Source: CALBPI01 sp038524795 (lineage in GTDB: Bacteria > Pseudomonadota > Gammaproteobacteria > Steroidobacterales > Woeseiaceae). Taken from it: 64,000 bases of DNA. The stretch is from NCBI GenBank assembly GCA_038524795.1, contig JBCBIJ010000003.1, positions 62,001-126,000 of the forward strand, in the 5' to 3' direction. Numbering within the stretch: the first letter of the stretch is position 1; each line of letters starts with the position of its first letter. Of the stretch, positions 17,192 to 24,323 are shown in pieces. The notes beneath the pieces are model-generated. The model saw only the letters and a list, made by a program, of their open reading frames with translations. It searched no databases and was not told the DNA's origin. The translations under genes were made by a program, and so were the position numbers.

Positions 17192-17977
17192 TCAGGACTT
17201 GCTGCGCTTGCGAAGATAGTCCTGACGCGCGGCTTCGCACTCGGGGTCGTTGAGACCGGTCAGGAGACCGTCCGCATCGGACCAACTTCGCCCGAGCCCT
17301 GTCATCTGCGACGTCACCGCATTGACGTGACGCTTTGTCGAGAACAAGGCGTGCCCGGGTTTCGCGGCCAGTGATTCGGCAAGCCCGGCCACGCTGGCGT
17401 CCAGCGCGTTCTCTGCCACGACGTCGTTCAGGAATCCGGCGCGCTTTGCCTCTTCCGCGCCAAAGGGCCGGCACGTCATGACGAGCTCGCGCGTCAACGC
17501 GGGTCCGATCTCCCGCACCAGCCGCGGGATACCACCCCAGGCCAATGGGATCCCCAGATCAACCTCGGGAATCGAGAACTGCGTGCTCTCTGTCGCGAGC
17601 CGCAGGTCACAGGCTGCCGCCAGCACCAGACCACCGCCCACACACCAGCCATGAATGCCCGCAATACTGACGGCACGCATGGCTTCGAGTGCCTCGGCCA
17701 TCTGCCGACCGAGATCCGCGGCCTCGCGCGTCGCCCGGGCACCGTCCGCGGCCTGAAACGTGCCCAAGTCAGCACCCGCTGAAAACGCGCGGCCAGCGCC
17801 AGTTACCACCACCACTTTCACCGTCGCCTGTGTATCGAACCAGCGTGCTGCAGCGATGACCTCGGAAAGCACCTGCGATGACAGGGCGTTGAGTCGATCC
17901 GGCTGATTGAGCCTGAGTTGGCCGACTGCGTTCGTTGCCGCCACGGCCAGCGTGTCGAAATTCGGAGAATCCGTCAT
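17192..17977 (-). CDS. enoyl-CoA hydratase/isomerase family protein
   Basis: A 261-residue crotonase-fold enzyme of normal length. Conserved features are LNQPDRLNALS, the oxyanion-hole segment GRAFSAGADLGTF, and HGWCVGGGLVLAAACDLRLA with the second oxyanion glycine. FSIPEVDLGIPLAWGG holds the usual catalytic Glu position. Substrates are acyl-CoA thioesters, as in beta-oxidation or related catabolism. The start is divergent from the isochorismatase gene, 22 bases away, so the two promoters overlap. Confidence 0.85.
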   Translation of the reverse strand: MTDSPNFDTLAVAATNAVGQLRLNQPDRLNALSSQVLSEVIAAARWFDTQATVKVVVVTGAGRAFSAGADLGTFQAADGARATREAADLGRQMAEALEAMRAVSIAGIHGWCVGGGLVLAAACDLRLATESTQFSIPEVDLGIPLAWGGIPRLVREIGPALTRELVMTCRPFGAEEAKRAGFLNDVVAENALDASVAGLAESLAAKPGHALFSTKRHVNAVTSQMTGLGRSWSDADGLLTGLNDPECEAARQDYLRKRSKS

Positions 17978-17999
17978 GGGGGCATTGTAAGCTCAACAC

Positions 18000-18572
18000 A
18001 TGGCCGGACACAGCGAACCCACGGCGCTTATCATCATCGACGCCCAGCAAGGCATCGACAGCCCTATGTGCGGTCGTCGGAACAATCCGCAGGCCGAGGC
18101 GCACATCGCAACCCTGCTGCGGTGCTGGCGAGGGCTTGGACTGCCCGTCCTGCACGTCCGGCACGACTCCGTTTCGCCCGACTCGCCATTGCGCCCGGGC
18201 GCCCCGGGTCATGCGTTCAAACGCGAAGCCGAGCCGTTGCCCGGCGAGCCCGTGTTCCCCAAGACCGTTAACAGCGGCTTCATCGGCACGAACCTCGAAG
18301 ACCATCTTCGCGACGCGGGTATCGCGGCGATCGTCTGCGCTGGTTTCACTACCGACCACTGTGTGTCGACGACCGTGCGTATGGCCGCCAACCTGGGCTT
18401 CACCACCACTGTGGTGACCGACGCCACTGCAACGCACGAACGCACGGCGCCCGAAGGCCAGCACTTCTGCGCGACCACCATGCACGAGACGGCGCTCGCG
18501 AGCCTCGGGGGCGAATTCGCGACGCTCGTCACCACGCAAGCCCTGGTCACCGAGATGAGCCGCCATGCCTGA
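18000..18572 (+). CDS. isochorismatase-like cysteine hydrolase
   Basis: A 190-residue cysteine hydrolase. The triad is visible as Asp14 (IIIDAQQG), Lys88 (FPKTVNSGF) and Cys121 (CAGFTTDHC), with the cis-peptide segment GFTTDHCV before the cysteine. Relatives include nicotinamidases, N-carbamoylsarcosine amidases and isochorismatases; the substrate is not determined. It overlaps the DUF5996 gene by eight bases and heads a six-gene run of small genes. Confidence 0.85.
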   Translation: MAGHSEPTALIIIDAQQGIDSPMCGRRNNPQAEAHIATLLRCWRGLGLPVLHVRHDSVSPDSPLRPGAPGHAFKREAEPLPGEPVFPKTVNSGFIGTNLEDHLRDAGIAAIVCAGFTTDHCVSTTVRMAANLGFTTTVVTDATATHERTAPEGQHFCATTMHETALASLGGEFATLVTTQALVTEMSRHA

Positions 18573-19389
18573 CACGTCGCTGTTCGACGTGGACCCAAAA
18601 GCGCTGACGCCGGCGCGCGCGCTTTGTCACGCCGCCATCCAGTGGCCCTCCCGCGCCGCGCGCGCCAACCTGCCCGCAACCGATGACGATGGGCATTCCA
18701 ATCTGGGCTGGCACCAGGATCTGACGGCGCTTGTGGGCCATCCGCTGGCGGAGGCGCCGGGCCCGCAGCTCGGGTTTCGGTTCTCGGACCACCATTTGAT
18801 CTGGTTGGAGTCGGGCGCTGTGGCCGACGCGCTCGACTGTGCCGACCAAACCGACGCAGCTCTAACAACATGGTGCAACGCGCATCTCGCCGCATCCGGC
18901 CTGCGCGGTGTCGAACACGCCGAGATCCCCTACTCGCTTGATCGCGTTGACTTTGCGGGGTTTGTGGACACCGGCGTTCAGGCGCAATCGGGCGCGCTCG
19001 GCGCCTGGTACGGGGCGGCCCAGGTTGCACTAAACGCAGTGGTTTTAGCCTATCGCGATCGCGCGGTCATAGCGCCAAGCCTGCGCTGCTGGCCGCACCA
19101 TTTCGACCTGGGTGTCCTGTTCGCGCTCGACGAGGCTGACCCCGAGCACGCACGTTCCGTCGGCATGGGCCTGTCACCGGGCGACGAGAGCTACGCGGAG
19201 CCGTACTATTACTGCACGCCCTGGCCGACGCCCGAGCTTCTGCCGGACGCGCCTGACCGAATGCACTGGCACCGGGAAGGCTTTGTATCGATGGTGATGC
19301 CGGCCACCCGAATCACCGCAGACACCGATATGGCCGAGCTGCTCGGTACAGCAGCACAAGTCGCATTCAAGGCCCTGGAGGACACATGA
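18565..19389 (+). CDS. DUF5996-family protein
   Basis: A 274-residue cytoplasmic protein matching DUF5996. Landmarks are SLRCWPHHFDLGVLFAL, the GLSPGDESYAEPYYYCTPWP segment, and a His/Trp-rich centre (NLGWHQDLTAL, SDHHLIWL). No biochemical function is assigned to the family. The many conserved His and Asp residues would fit metal or cofactor binding, which is speculative. Its stop overlaps the DUF427 start (ATGA). Confidence 0.75.
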   Translation: MPDTSLFDVDPKALTPARALCHAAIQWPSRAARANLPATDDDGHSNLGWHQDLTALVGHPLAEAPGPQLGFRFSDHHLIWLESGAVADALDCADQTDAALTTWCNAHLAASGLRGVEHAEIPYSLDRVDFAGFVDTGVQAQSGALGAWYGAAQVALNAVVLAYRDRAVIAPSLRCWPHHFDLGVLFALDEADPEHARSVGMGLSPGDESYAEPYYYCTPWPTPELLPDAPDRMHWHREGFVSMVMPATRITADTDMAELLGTAAQVAFKALEDT

Positions 19390-19664
19390 AAGCAACCTGG
19401 AACGGCGCCACCATCGCCGAGAGTGACAACACCGTTGTCGTTGAGGGCAATCACTACTTCCCGCCTGACGCGATCAACCACGACTACCTTGAATCCAGCA
19501 CCACAACCACGGGCTGTCCGTGGAAAGGCACGGCCAACTACTACACCATTGTCGTTGATGGCCAAAAGAACGCCGATGCCGCGTGGTACTACGCAGCACC
19601 CAAGGATGCGGCCGCCGAGATCAAGGACCACGTGGCGTTTTGGCGCGGGGTCACGGTGGCCTAG
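19386..19664 (+). CDS. DUF427-family protein
   Basis: A 92-residue protein matching the compact DUF427 fold across its full length: VEGNHYFPPDAINHDYLESS, TGCPWKGTANYYTIVVDG and AAWYYAAPKDAAAEIKDHVAFW. The family is widespread in bacteria and fungi, often encoded with other small soluble proteins; its biochemistry is unknown. It overlaps the preceding stop by four bases. Confidence 0.9.
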   Translation: MKATWNGATIAESDNTVVVEGNHYFPPDAINHDYLESSTTTTGCPWKGTANYYTIVVDGQKNADAAWYYAAPKDAAAEIKDHVAFWRGVTVA

Positions 19665-19676
19665 CGGAGACGAGTG

Positions 19677-20078
19677 ATGACAAACACAGCGCACACCGAA
19701 TCAGAATCAGGCGCGCTCGCCGGAGCCTGGATCGAGGCCTGGAATGCTATGGATCTCGACTGGCTGCGCGCGATACTGACCGAGGGGTTTGTTCACGACA
19801 GTCCTTTTGGCAAGCTCGAGGGTCGCGACCACTACCTCGACACGGTGGCACCCATCGCGAGTGGCCACGTGCACAAACTCGCCATTCAGAACATCGTTTC
19901 GGAAGGTGACCAGGCCGTCGTCTGGTTTGACAACCACACGCCGCAGGGTGTCGTGCCTGCCTGCGACTGGATCACGATCACCGAGGGCCAGATCGCGAGC
20001 GTGCATTCGTTCTATGACAGCACGCTCATTCGCGAAGTGCTGACGGCCCGGGACCTGCGTCAGTTGCGCGGAAGCTGA
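19677..20078 (+). CDS. SnoaL/NTF2-like protein
   Basis: A 133-residue protein with an NTF2-like cone fold pattern. An N-terminal helix (GAWIEAWNAMDLDWLRAIL) is followed by GFVHDSPFGKLEGRDHYL, then strands ending in HSFYDSTLIREVL. This matches SnoaL-like nuclear-transport-factor-2 proteins, which act as small isomerases, hydrolases or ligand-binding domains. The ATG at 19677 follows a CGGAGA site; GTG at 19674 is in frame. Part of the six-gene operon. Confidence 0.8.
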   Translation: MTNTAHTESESGALAGAWIEAWNAMDLDWLRAILTEGFVHDSPFGKLEGRDHYLDTVAPIASGHVHKLAIQNIVSEGDQAVVWFDNHTPQGVVPACDWITITEGQIASVHSFYDSTLIREVLTARDLRQLRGS

Positions 20079-20085
20079 GGTCGCC

Positions 20086-20394
20086 ATGCTCAAGCTGATG
20101 CCCACCTGCCAGAACTGCAACTGCGACTTGCCGCCCGAGTCCACGGAGGCGCGCATCTGTACCTACGAGTGCACGTTCTGCGCAACCTGCGTGGATGGCG
20201 ACCTGCAGTCGGTCTGCCCCAACTGCGGTGGCAACTTCATGCCGAGACCCATCCGGCCGGCGCAGGACCGCAAGGGTGGCAACTACCTCGGCAAGGACCC
20301 GGCCACCACTGTCGTTCGACATGAACCCGTAGACCTTGAAGCGCACGCCGAACTCGTTGCCGCCGTTGGACACATCCCGCCGCATGAGCGCTGA
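20086..20394 (+). CDS. DUF1272-family zinc-ribbon-like protein
   Basis: A 102-residue protein. The first 55 residues match DUF1272: MLKLMPTCQNCNCDLPPEST, ARICTYECTFCATCVD and VCPNCGGNFMPRP. Four CxxC-type pairs are visible and probably bind two zinc ions. The C-terminal extension (LVAAVGHIPPHER) is typical of longer members. Likely regulatory or scaffolding; the function is unknown. It overlaps the DUF817 start by 11 bases. Confidence 0.85.
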   Translation: MLKLMPTCQNCNCDLPPESTEARICTYECTFCATCVDGDLQSVCPNCGGNFMPRPIRPAQDRKGGNYLGKDPATTVVRHEPVDLEAHAELVAAVGHIPPHER

Positions 20395-21292
20395 CCCCGC
20401 TGCGGCGTCTGCGCCGCGGCGTCTGCCTCCCCTGTCCAGATTCCGGCTGCGCCACCTCGATGCGCACCTCATGAGCGCGACGCCACATCACTGGGTGGCG
20501 CGGTGGCCACGCTTCTTTCGCGAGTTCCTCTATTTCGGTATCAAAGAGGCTCGCGCCTGCCTATTTGCGGGGCTGTTCTTCATCGCTGTGTTCGCCGTGC
20601 CCAACGAGGGCCTGTTCGGCGTTCCGCGTTACGACGCGCTGCTGATCATCGCCATCGCCATCCAGGTCTGGATGCTCTGGGCAAGGCTCGAGACCTGGGA
20701 TGAGCTCAAGGCCATTACCCTGTTTCACGCCATTGGCTTCGCGCTCGAGGCGTTCAAGACGTCGAGCACGATCCAGTCCTGGTCCTACCCTGACTTTGCG
20801 TACACGAAGCTCATGGGCGTGCCGCTGTTCTCGGGCTTCATGTACGCTGCCGTCGGCAGCTACATCATCCAGGCTTGGCGCTTGTTCGACCTGCGCGTCG
20901 TACACCATCCATCGCACTGGATGGCGGCACTGATTGCGATTCTCATCTATGCCAACTTCTTCACGCACCACTTCATCGGCGACTACCGCTGGTACCTGGC
21001 CGCCATAGCGCTCGGACTCTATGCGCGGTCAACGGTGATCTTCCGCCCGCTCGACCGCGAGCGACGCATGCCGCTGCTGTTGTCGTTTGTGCTGATTGGT
21101 TTCTTTATCTGGCTGGCCGAGAACATCAGTACGTTCTTCGATGTCTGGAAATACCCCGACCAACTCGGCGCCTGGTCTGTCGTCCACGTGAGCAAGTGGA
21201 GCTCCTGGTCGCTGCTCGTCATCATGACCTTCACGATCGTGGCCAATCTCAAGCACATCAAGGCGCGCATCCACGTGCCGGCCGATCCCTAG
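20384..21292 (+). CDS. DUF817-family membrane protein
   Basis: A 302-residue integral membrane protein with about eight helices. It matches DUF817 in order: FREFLYFGIKEARACLF, LETWDELKAITLFHAIG, GVPLFSGFMYAAVGSYI, YANFFTHHFIGDYRWY, RRMPLLLSFVLIGFFIWLAE and an N-terminal basic tail. The conserved His-His and Glu in membrane segments hint at metal or proton handling, but nothing is proven. The start at 20384 overlaps the DUF1272 gene; ATG at 20471 is a shorter option. Last gene of the operon. Confidence 0.85.
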   Translation: MSADPAAASAPRRLPPLSRFRLRHLDAHLMSATPHHWVARWPRFFREFLYFGIKEARACLFAGLFFIAVFAVPNEGLFGVPRYDALLIIAIAIQVWMLWARLETWDELKAITLFHAIGFALEAFKTSSTIQSWSYPDFAYTKLMGVPLFSGFMYAAVGSYIIQAWRLFDLRVVHHPSHWMAALIAILIYANFFTHHFIGDYRWYLAAIALGLYARSTVIFRPLDRERRMPLLLSFVLIGFFIWLAENISTFFDVWKYPDQLGAWSVVHVSKWSSWSLLVIMTFTIVANLKHIKARIHVPADP

Positions 21293-21368
21293 CCGCCTCG
21301 TGTAATCTATCCGGCAGTGCCAGGGTCACCGGCTCCGTGAAAAACAAAGCTCTTGGGGAGAGAACACC

Positions 21369-22127
21369 ATGACTGACCAACTCAAAAACATCACGGACAC
21401 GCAGTGTAAACACGCACCCGCGAAGTACGACGACCTGACCGCGTTGTTTCTCAACTGCACGCTGAACCGGACGCCCGTGCTCTCGCACACCGAAGGTCTG
21501 ATCAACGTCGCCAAGGGCATTTTCGATGCGAACGGCGTGGCGAGCGAAACCCTCCGGCCTGTCGACTACGAGATCCCGGCCGGCCTCGGCAAGGATATGT
21601 CAGAGACGCCCGAATGGGACCGCGACGACTGGCCGCAAATTCAGGCCAAGATCGACGCTTGCGACATCCTCGTCGTCTGCACCTCGGTCTGGCTCGGCGA
21701 AAAGAGCTCGGTCTGCAACCGCGTACTCGAGCGCATGTACGGCTACACCCACAGCTTCAACGACAAGGGTCAGTATCGCGACTACGGCAAGGTCGGCGCC
21801 ACACTTATCACGGGCAACGAAGATGGCGTTAAGCACTGCGCCATGAACATCTTGTTCTCACTCTCGCACATCGGCTACACGGTGCCGCCACAGGCTGACG
21901 CGGGCTGGATGGGCGAAGCGGGCCCGGGGCCTTCGTACCGTGACGAAGGCTCGGGCGGCCCCGAGAACGACTTCACGAACCGCAACACCACGTTCCTCGT
22001 CTGGAACTGCCTGCACCTCGCGCGCATGCTCAAAGACCAGGGCGGCATCCCGGCGCACGGCAACCAGCCCGAAGTCTGGGACGCGGGCTGCCACACGGAT
22101 TTCCAGAGTCCCGAACACAAGCGCTGA
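21369..22127 (+). CDS. flavodoxin-family NAD(P)H-dependent FMN reductase-like protein
   Basis: A 252-residue flavoprotein. It opens with TALFLNCTLNRTPVLSHTEG, a phosphate-binding loop of the flavodoxin/FMN reductase fold. ILVVCTSVWLGEKSSVCNRVLER forms the second FMN site, and YGKVGATLITGNEDGVKH the third. Relatives reduce quinones, azo dyes or metals with FMN. The C-terminal 60 residues, including PSYRDEGSGGPENDF, are typical of the subgroup. GGGGAG precedes the ATG by eight bases. Likely monocistronic. Confidence 0.8.
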   Translation: MTDQLKNITDTQCKHAPAKYDDLTALFLNCTLNRTPVLSHTEGLINVAKGIFDANGVASETLRPVDYEIPAGLGKDMSETPEWDRDDWPQIQAKIDACDILVVCTSVWLGEKSSVCNRVLERMYGYTHSFNDKGQYRDYGKVGATLITGNEDGVKHCAMNILFSLSHIGYTVPPQADAGWMGEAGPGPSYRDEGSGGPENDFTNRNTTFLVWNCLHLARMLKDQGGIPAHGNQPEVWDAGCHTDFQSPEHKR

Positions 22128-22140
22128 GGCCAATCTGCGT

Positions 22141-22158
22141 CGGGGCGTTCGCGCCCCG
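22141..22158. terminator. hairpin with TTCG tetraloop between convergent genes
   Basis: CGGGGCG (22141-22147), loop TTCG and CGCCCCG (22152-22158) form a stable 7-bp stem with a UUCG tetraloop. It lies just after the flavodoxin stop and before the Pit transporter stop. There is no T-run, so it is a probable bidirectional transcript end rather than a textbook terminator. Confidence 0.5.
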
Positions 22159-22166
22159 GGGCATGT

Positions 22167-23417
22167 TCAGGGCAAAACGAGCCGGAAGATCGTAAAGAAG
22201 ATGATGGCGAGGATGGCGCCGGCCGGAATCGTCACGATCCACGACACGAAGATTCGCCCCACGACGCGCAGATCGATAGCCTCGATTCCGCGTGCCATGC
22301 CGACGCCCAGCACCGCACCCACCAGTGTGTGCGTGGTCGAGACTGGCATACCCGTGCCTGACGCGATAACGATCGTCGATGCGGCAGCAAGTTCTGCAGC
22401 AAAGCCGCGACTGGGCGTGAGCTGCGTAATCTTCTCGCCCACCGTCGCAATGACGTGTTTACCCAGCGTGGCGAGACCGACAACGATACCCACGCCGCCG
22501 AGCAGCAGTACCCAGACCGGCGTCGCCGATTGCGCGGACACCAAACCGCTTTGCGCGACGCTGATCACCGCAGCTAGCGGCCCGATGGCATTCGCGACAT
22601 CGTTCGAGCCATGTGCAAAGGCCATGCCGCAAGCCGTGATGATCATGAGCACGCCAAACACACGCTCAACGGTGACGAAGTGCTGGTCTTTCTCTGCCTT
22701 GGGGTCCGCCTTAATGCGTCTAATGACGAAGCCGCCGACGATCGCAATGCCGGCGGCGATCGCCGTTGCCAGCAGGTAACTGTTGCGCACGCTGATCTCG
22801 AGCCCGACGTGCTTCAGCCCCTTCAGGATCGTCACGAGTGTGATCGTGAATGCGGCGAGAAAAATGTAGAACGGCACGTATCGGTGTGCACGCTCGAGCG
22901 GGTTCTCCTTGCTCAGGATCAGCGCTATGACGCTGTTGTAGACCAGGAAGGCGATGACGCCGGCCGTGAGCGGCGAGACCACCCAACTCGCTACGATGCC
23001 GCCCACCTTGCCCCACTGCACGGCCTCGACGCCGATGCCCACAGCGGCAAAGCCAACAATGGCACCCACAATGGAGTGCGTCGTCGATACGGGCCAGCCC
23101 TTGCGCGAGGCGATGAGCAGCCAGGTGCCTGCCGCCAGCAGCGCGGCCAACATCCCGTAGATGAGCAGTTCGGGACTGTCCGCCAGCAAATCTGTCTGGA
23201 CGATCCCTTTTCGAATGGTCGAGGTGACAGCGCCGCCGGCGAGTACCGCGCCCAGGAATTCGAACACCGCGGCCACGAGAATGGCCTGCTTGATTGTCAG
23301 TGCTTTCGAACCGACCGAGGTCGCCATGGCGTTGGCAACATCGTTGGCGCCAATGCCCCAGGCCATATAGAGGCCGAAAGCCGCCGCAAGCACGACATAG
23401 ATGAGCTGTGCATCCAC
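22167..23417 (-). CDS. pit: PiT-family inorganic phosphate transporter
   Basis: A 416-residue PiT permease with two homologous halves. Each half carries the GANDVANA-type signature: AWGIGANDVANAMATSVGSKAL near the N-terminus and AHGSNDVANAIGPLAAV in the second half. Both repeats are followed by G(W/M)PVSTTHS/T. It would import phosphate with protons or sodium. The start is an unusual GTG, 25 bases after the DUF47 stop. DUF47/PiT pairs are standard partners, the DUF47 protein acting as regulator. Its low-affinity role complements the PHO-box locus at 60-64 kb. Confidence 0.9.
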   Translation of the reverse strand: MDAQLIYVVLAAAFGLYMAWGIGANDVANAMATSVGSKALTIKQAILVAAVFEFLGAVLAGGAVTSTIRKGIVQTDLLADSPELLIYGMLAALLAAGTWLLIASRKGWPVSTTHSIVGAIVGFAAVGIGVEAVQWGKVGGIVASWVVSPLTAGVIAFLVYNSVIALILSKENPLERAHRYVPFYIFLAAFTITLVTILKGLKHVGLEISVRNSYLLATAIAAGIAIVGGFVIRRIKADPKAEKDQHFVTVERVFGVLMIITACGMAFAHGSNDVANAIGPLAAVISVAQSGLVSAQSATPVWVLLLGGVGIVVGLATLGKHVIATVGEKITQLTPSRGFAAELAAASTIVIASGTGMPVSTTHTLVGAVLGVGMARGIEAIDLRVVGRIFVSWIVTIPAGAILAIIFFTIFRLVLP

Positions 23418-23442
23418 CGTAGCGTCTCGTTTAGCGTTGTCG

Positions 23443-24117
23443 TTAGTGCGAGAGCAGCAGCTCGAGTCGTCGACCGACTCGCTCAGCCATGTCCGCGATT
23501 TCACCGATCTTGTGAATCGTCTCGTACAAGAACATCACATCAACCGGGTTGAACTCATTCTCGATCTCGAACAGCGCGGCTCGAAGCTGCGCCTCTTTGG
23601 CGTCCGTGTCTGTTTCTATGCGGTCCAGCTTGTCGATCATGCTCGCAACCAGCTCCGCTTCCGCGCCGCGAAACCCGGAGGAGAACAGCTCCTCGAGTTC
23701 CTGCACGCTCTTCCTGGCCTGTTTCGTGGCATCAATGCAGCGGCCAACGAAATCCATCCAGAGCTCCGAAAGCGGGTCCGGTACGGCAAGCCGACGCCCG
23801 ACCACGATGCCCGAAACATCCTTGGTTCGATTCGCAATTTTGTCCTGCACGAGCAAAAGCTCGAGCAAATCCTCGCGCGGAACTGGCATGAACAGGCTCT
23901 TGGGCAGACGCATGCGAATGTCTTTCTTGACTTCATCCGCGTCGTTTTCGAGCTGCTCGATGGCCGCCCGAAACTCGAGTGCCGTATCCCAGTCCTTCTG
24001 AACGATCGCCTCAAAGAAGGGCACGAGCTTCTTGGCGCACTTGTGTACCAGCTCGGCGTGGCGCTCGAGCGGCATAACGGGAGACTTCCCGAACACGCCT
24101 GCCAACAGATTCGCCAA
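23443..24117 (-). CDS. DUF47-family PhoU-like regulator of Pit
   Basis: A 224-residue PhoU-like helical-bundle protein (TIGR00153 type). It begins LANLLAGVFGKSPVMPLERH and is largely coiled helices, including VQELEELFSSGFRG. The start is TTG at 24117, with GGGGA six bases upstream; longer reading frames upstream lack family similarity. Such proteins are encoded directly upstream of pit genes and are thought to control phosphate uptake or bind metal clusters. The carboxylate-rich DADEVKKDIR-type helices fit metal binding. Confidence 0.85.
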   Translation of the reverse strand: MANLLAGVFGKSPVMPLERHAELVHKCAKKLVPFFEAIVQKDWDTALEFRAAIEQLENDADEVKKDIRMRLPKSLFMPVPREDLLELLLVQDKIANRTKDVSGIVVGRRLAVPDPLSELWMDFVGRCIDATKQARKSVQELEELFSSGFRGAEAELVASMIDKLDRIETDTDAKEAQLRAALFEIENEFNPVDVMFLYETIHKIGEIADMAERVGRRLELLLSH

Positions 24118-24267
24118 CTTTGTTCCCCTGACTCCGGTCCGATCCCGGCGCCGCGAACAGCGCCATTGCGCGGAGACTAGCACAGCCAAGCAACTGAAAA
24201 TGTTACAAACACGGCGCGAAGCGTGACGATGCCGCCCGACAGCGGCCGGACGCTGCTTCCGGTGCAC

Positions 24268-24302
24268 AAAAAAAGGGGCACGGCGCCTGGACGCCGTGCC
24301 CC
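24268..24302 (-). terminator. rho-independent terminator of the protease gene
   Basis: The stem GGGGCACGGCG / CGCCGTGCCCC (24275-24285 and 24292-24302) with a 6-base loop is perfect over 11 bp. On the minus strand it is followed by seven T residues (24274-24268). It lies 22 bases after the protease stop. Confidence 0.9.
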
Positions 24303-24323
24303 GCGAATGCGACTGCTAAGCCG

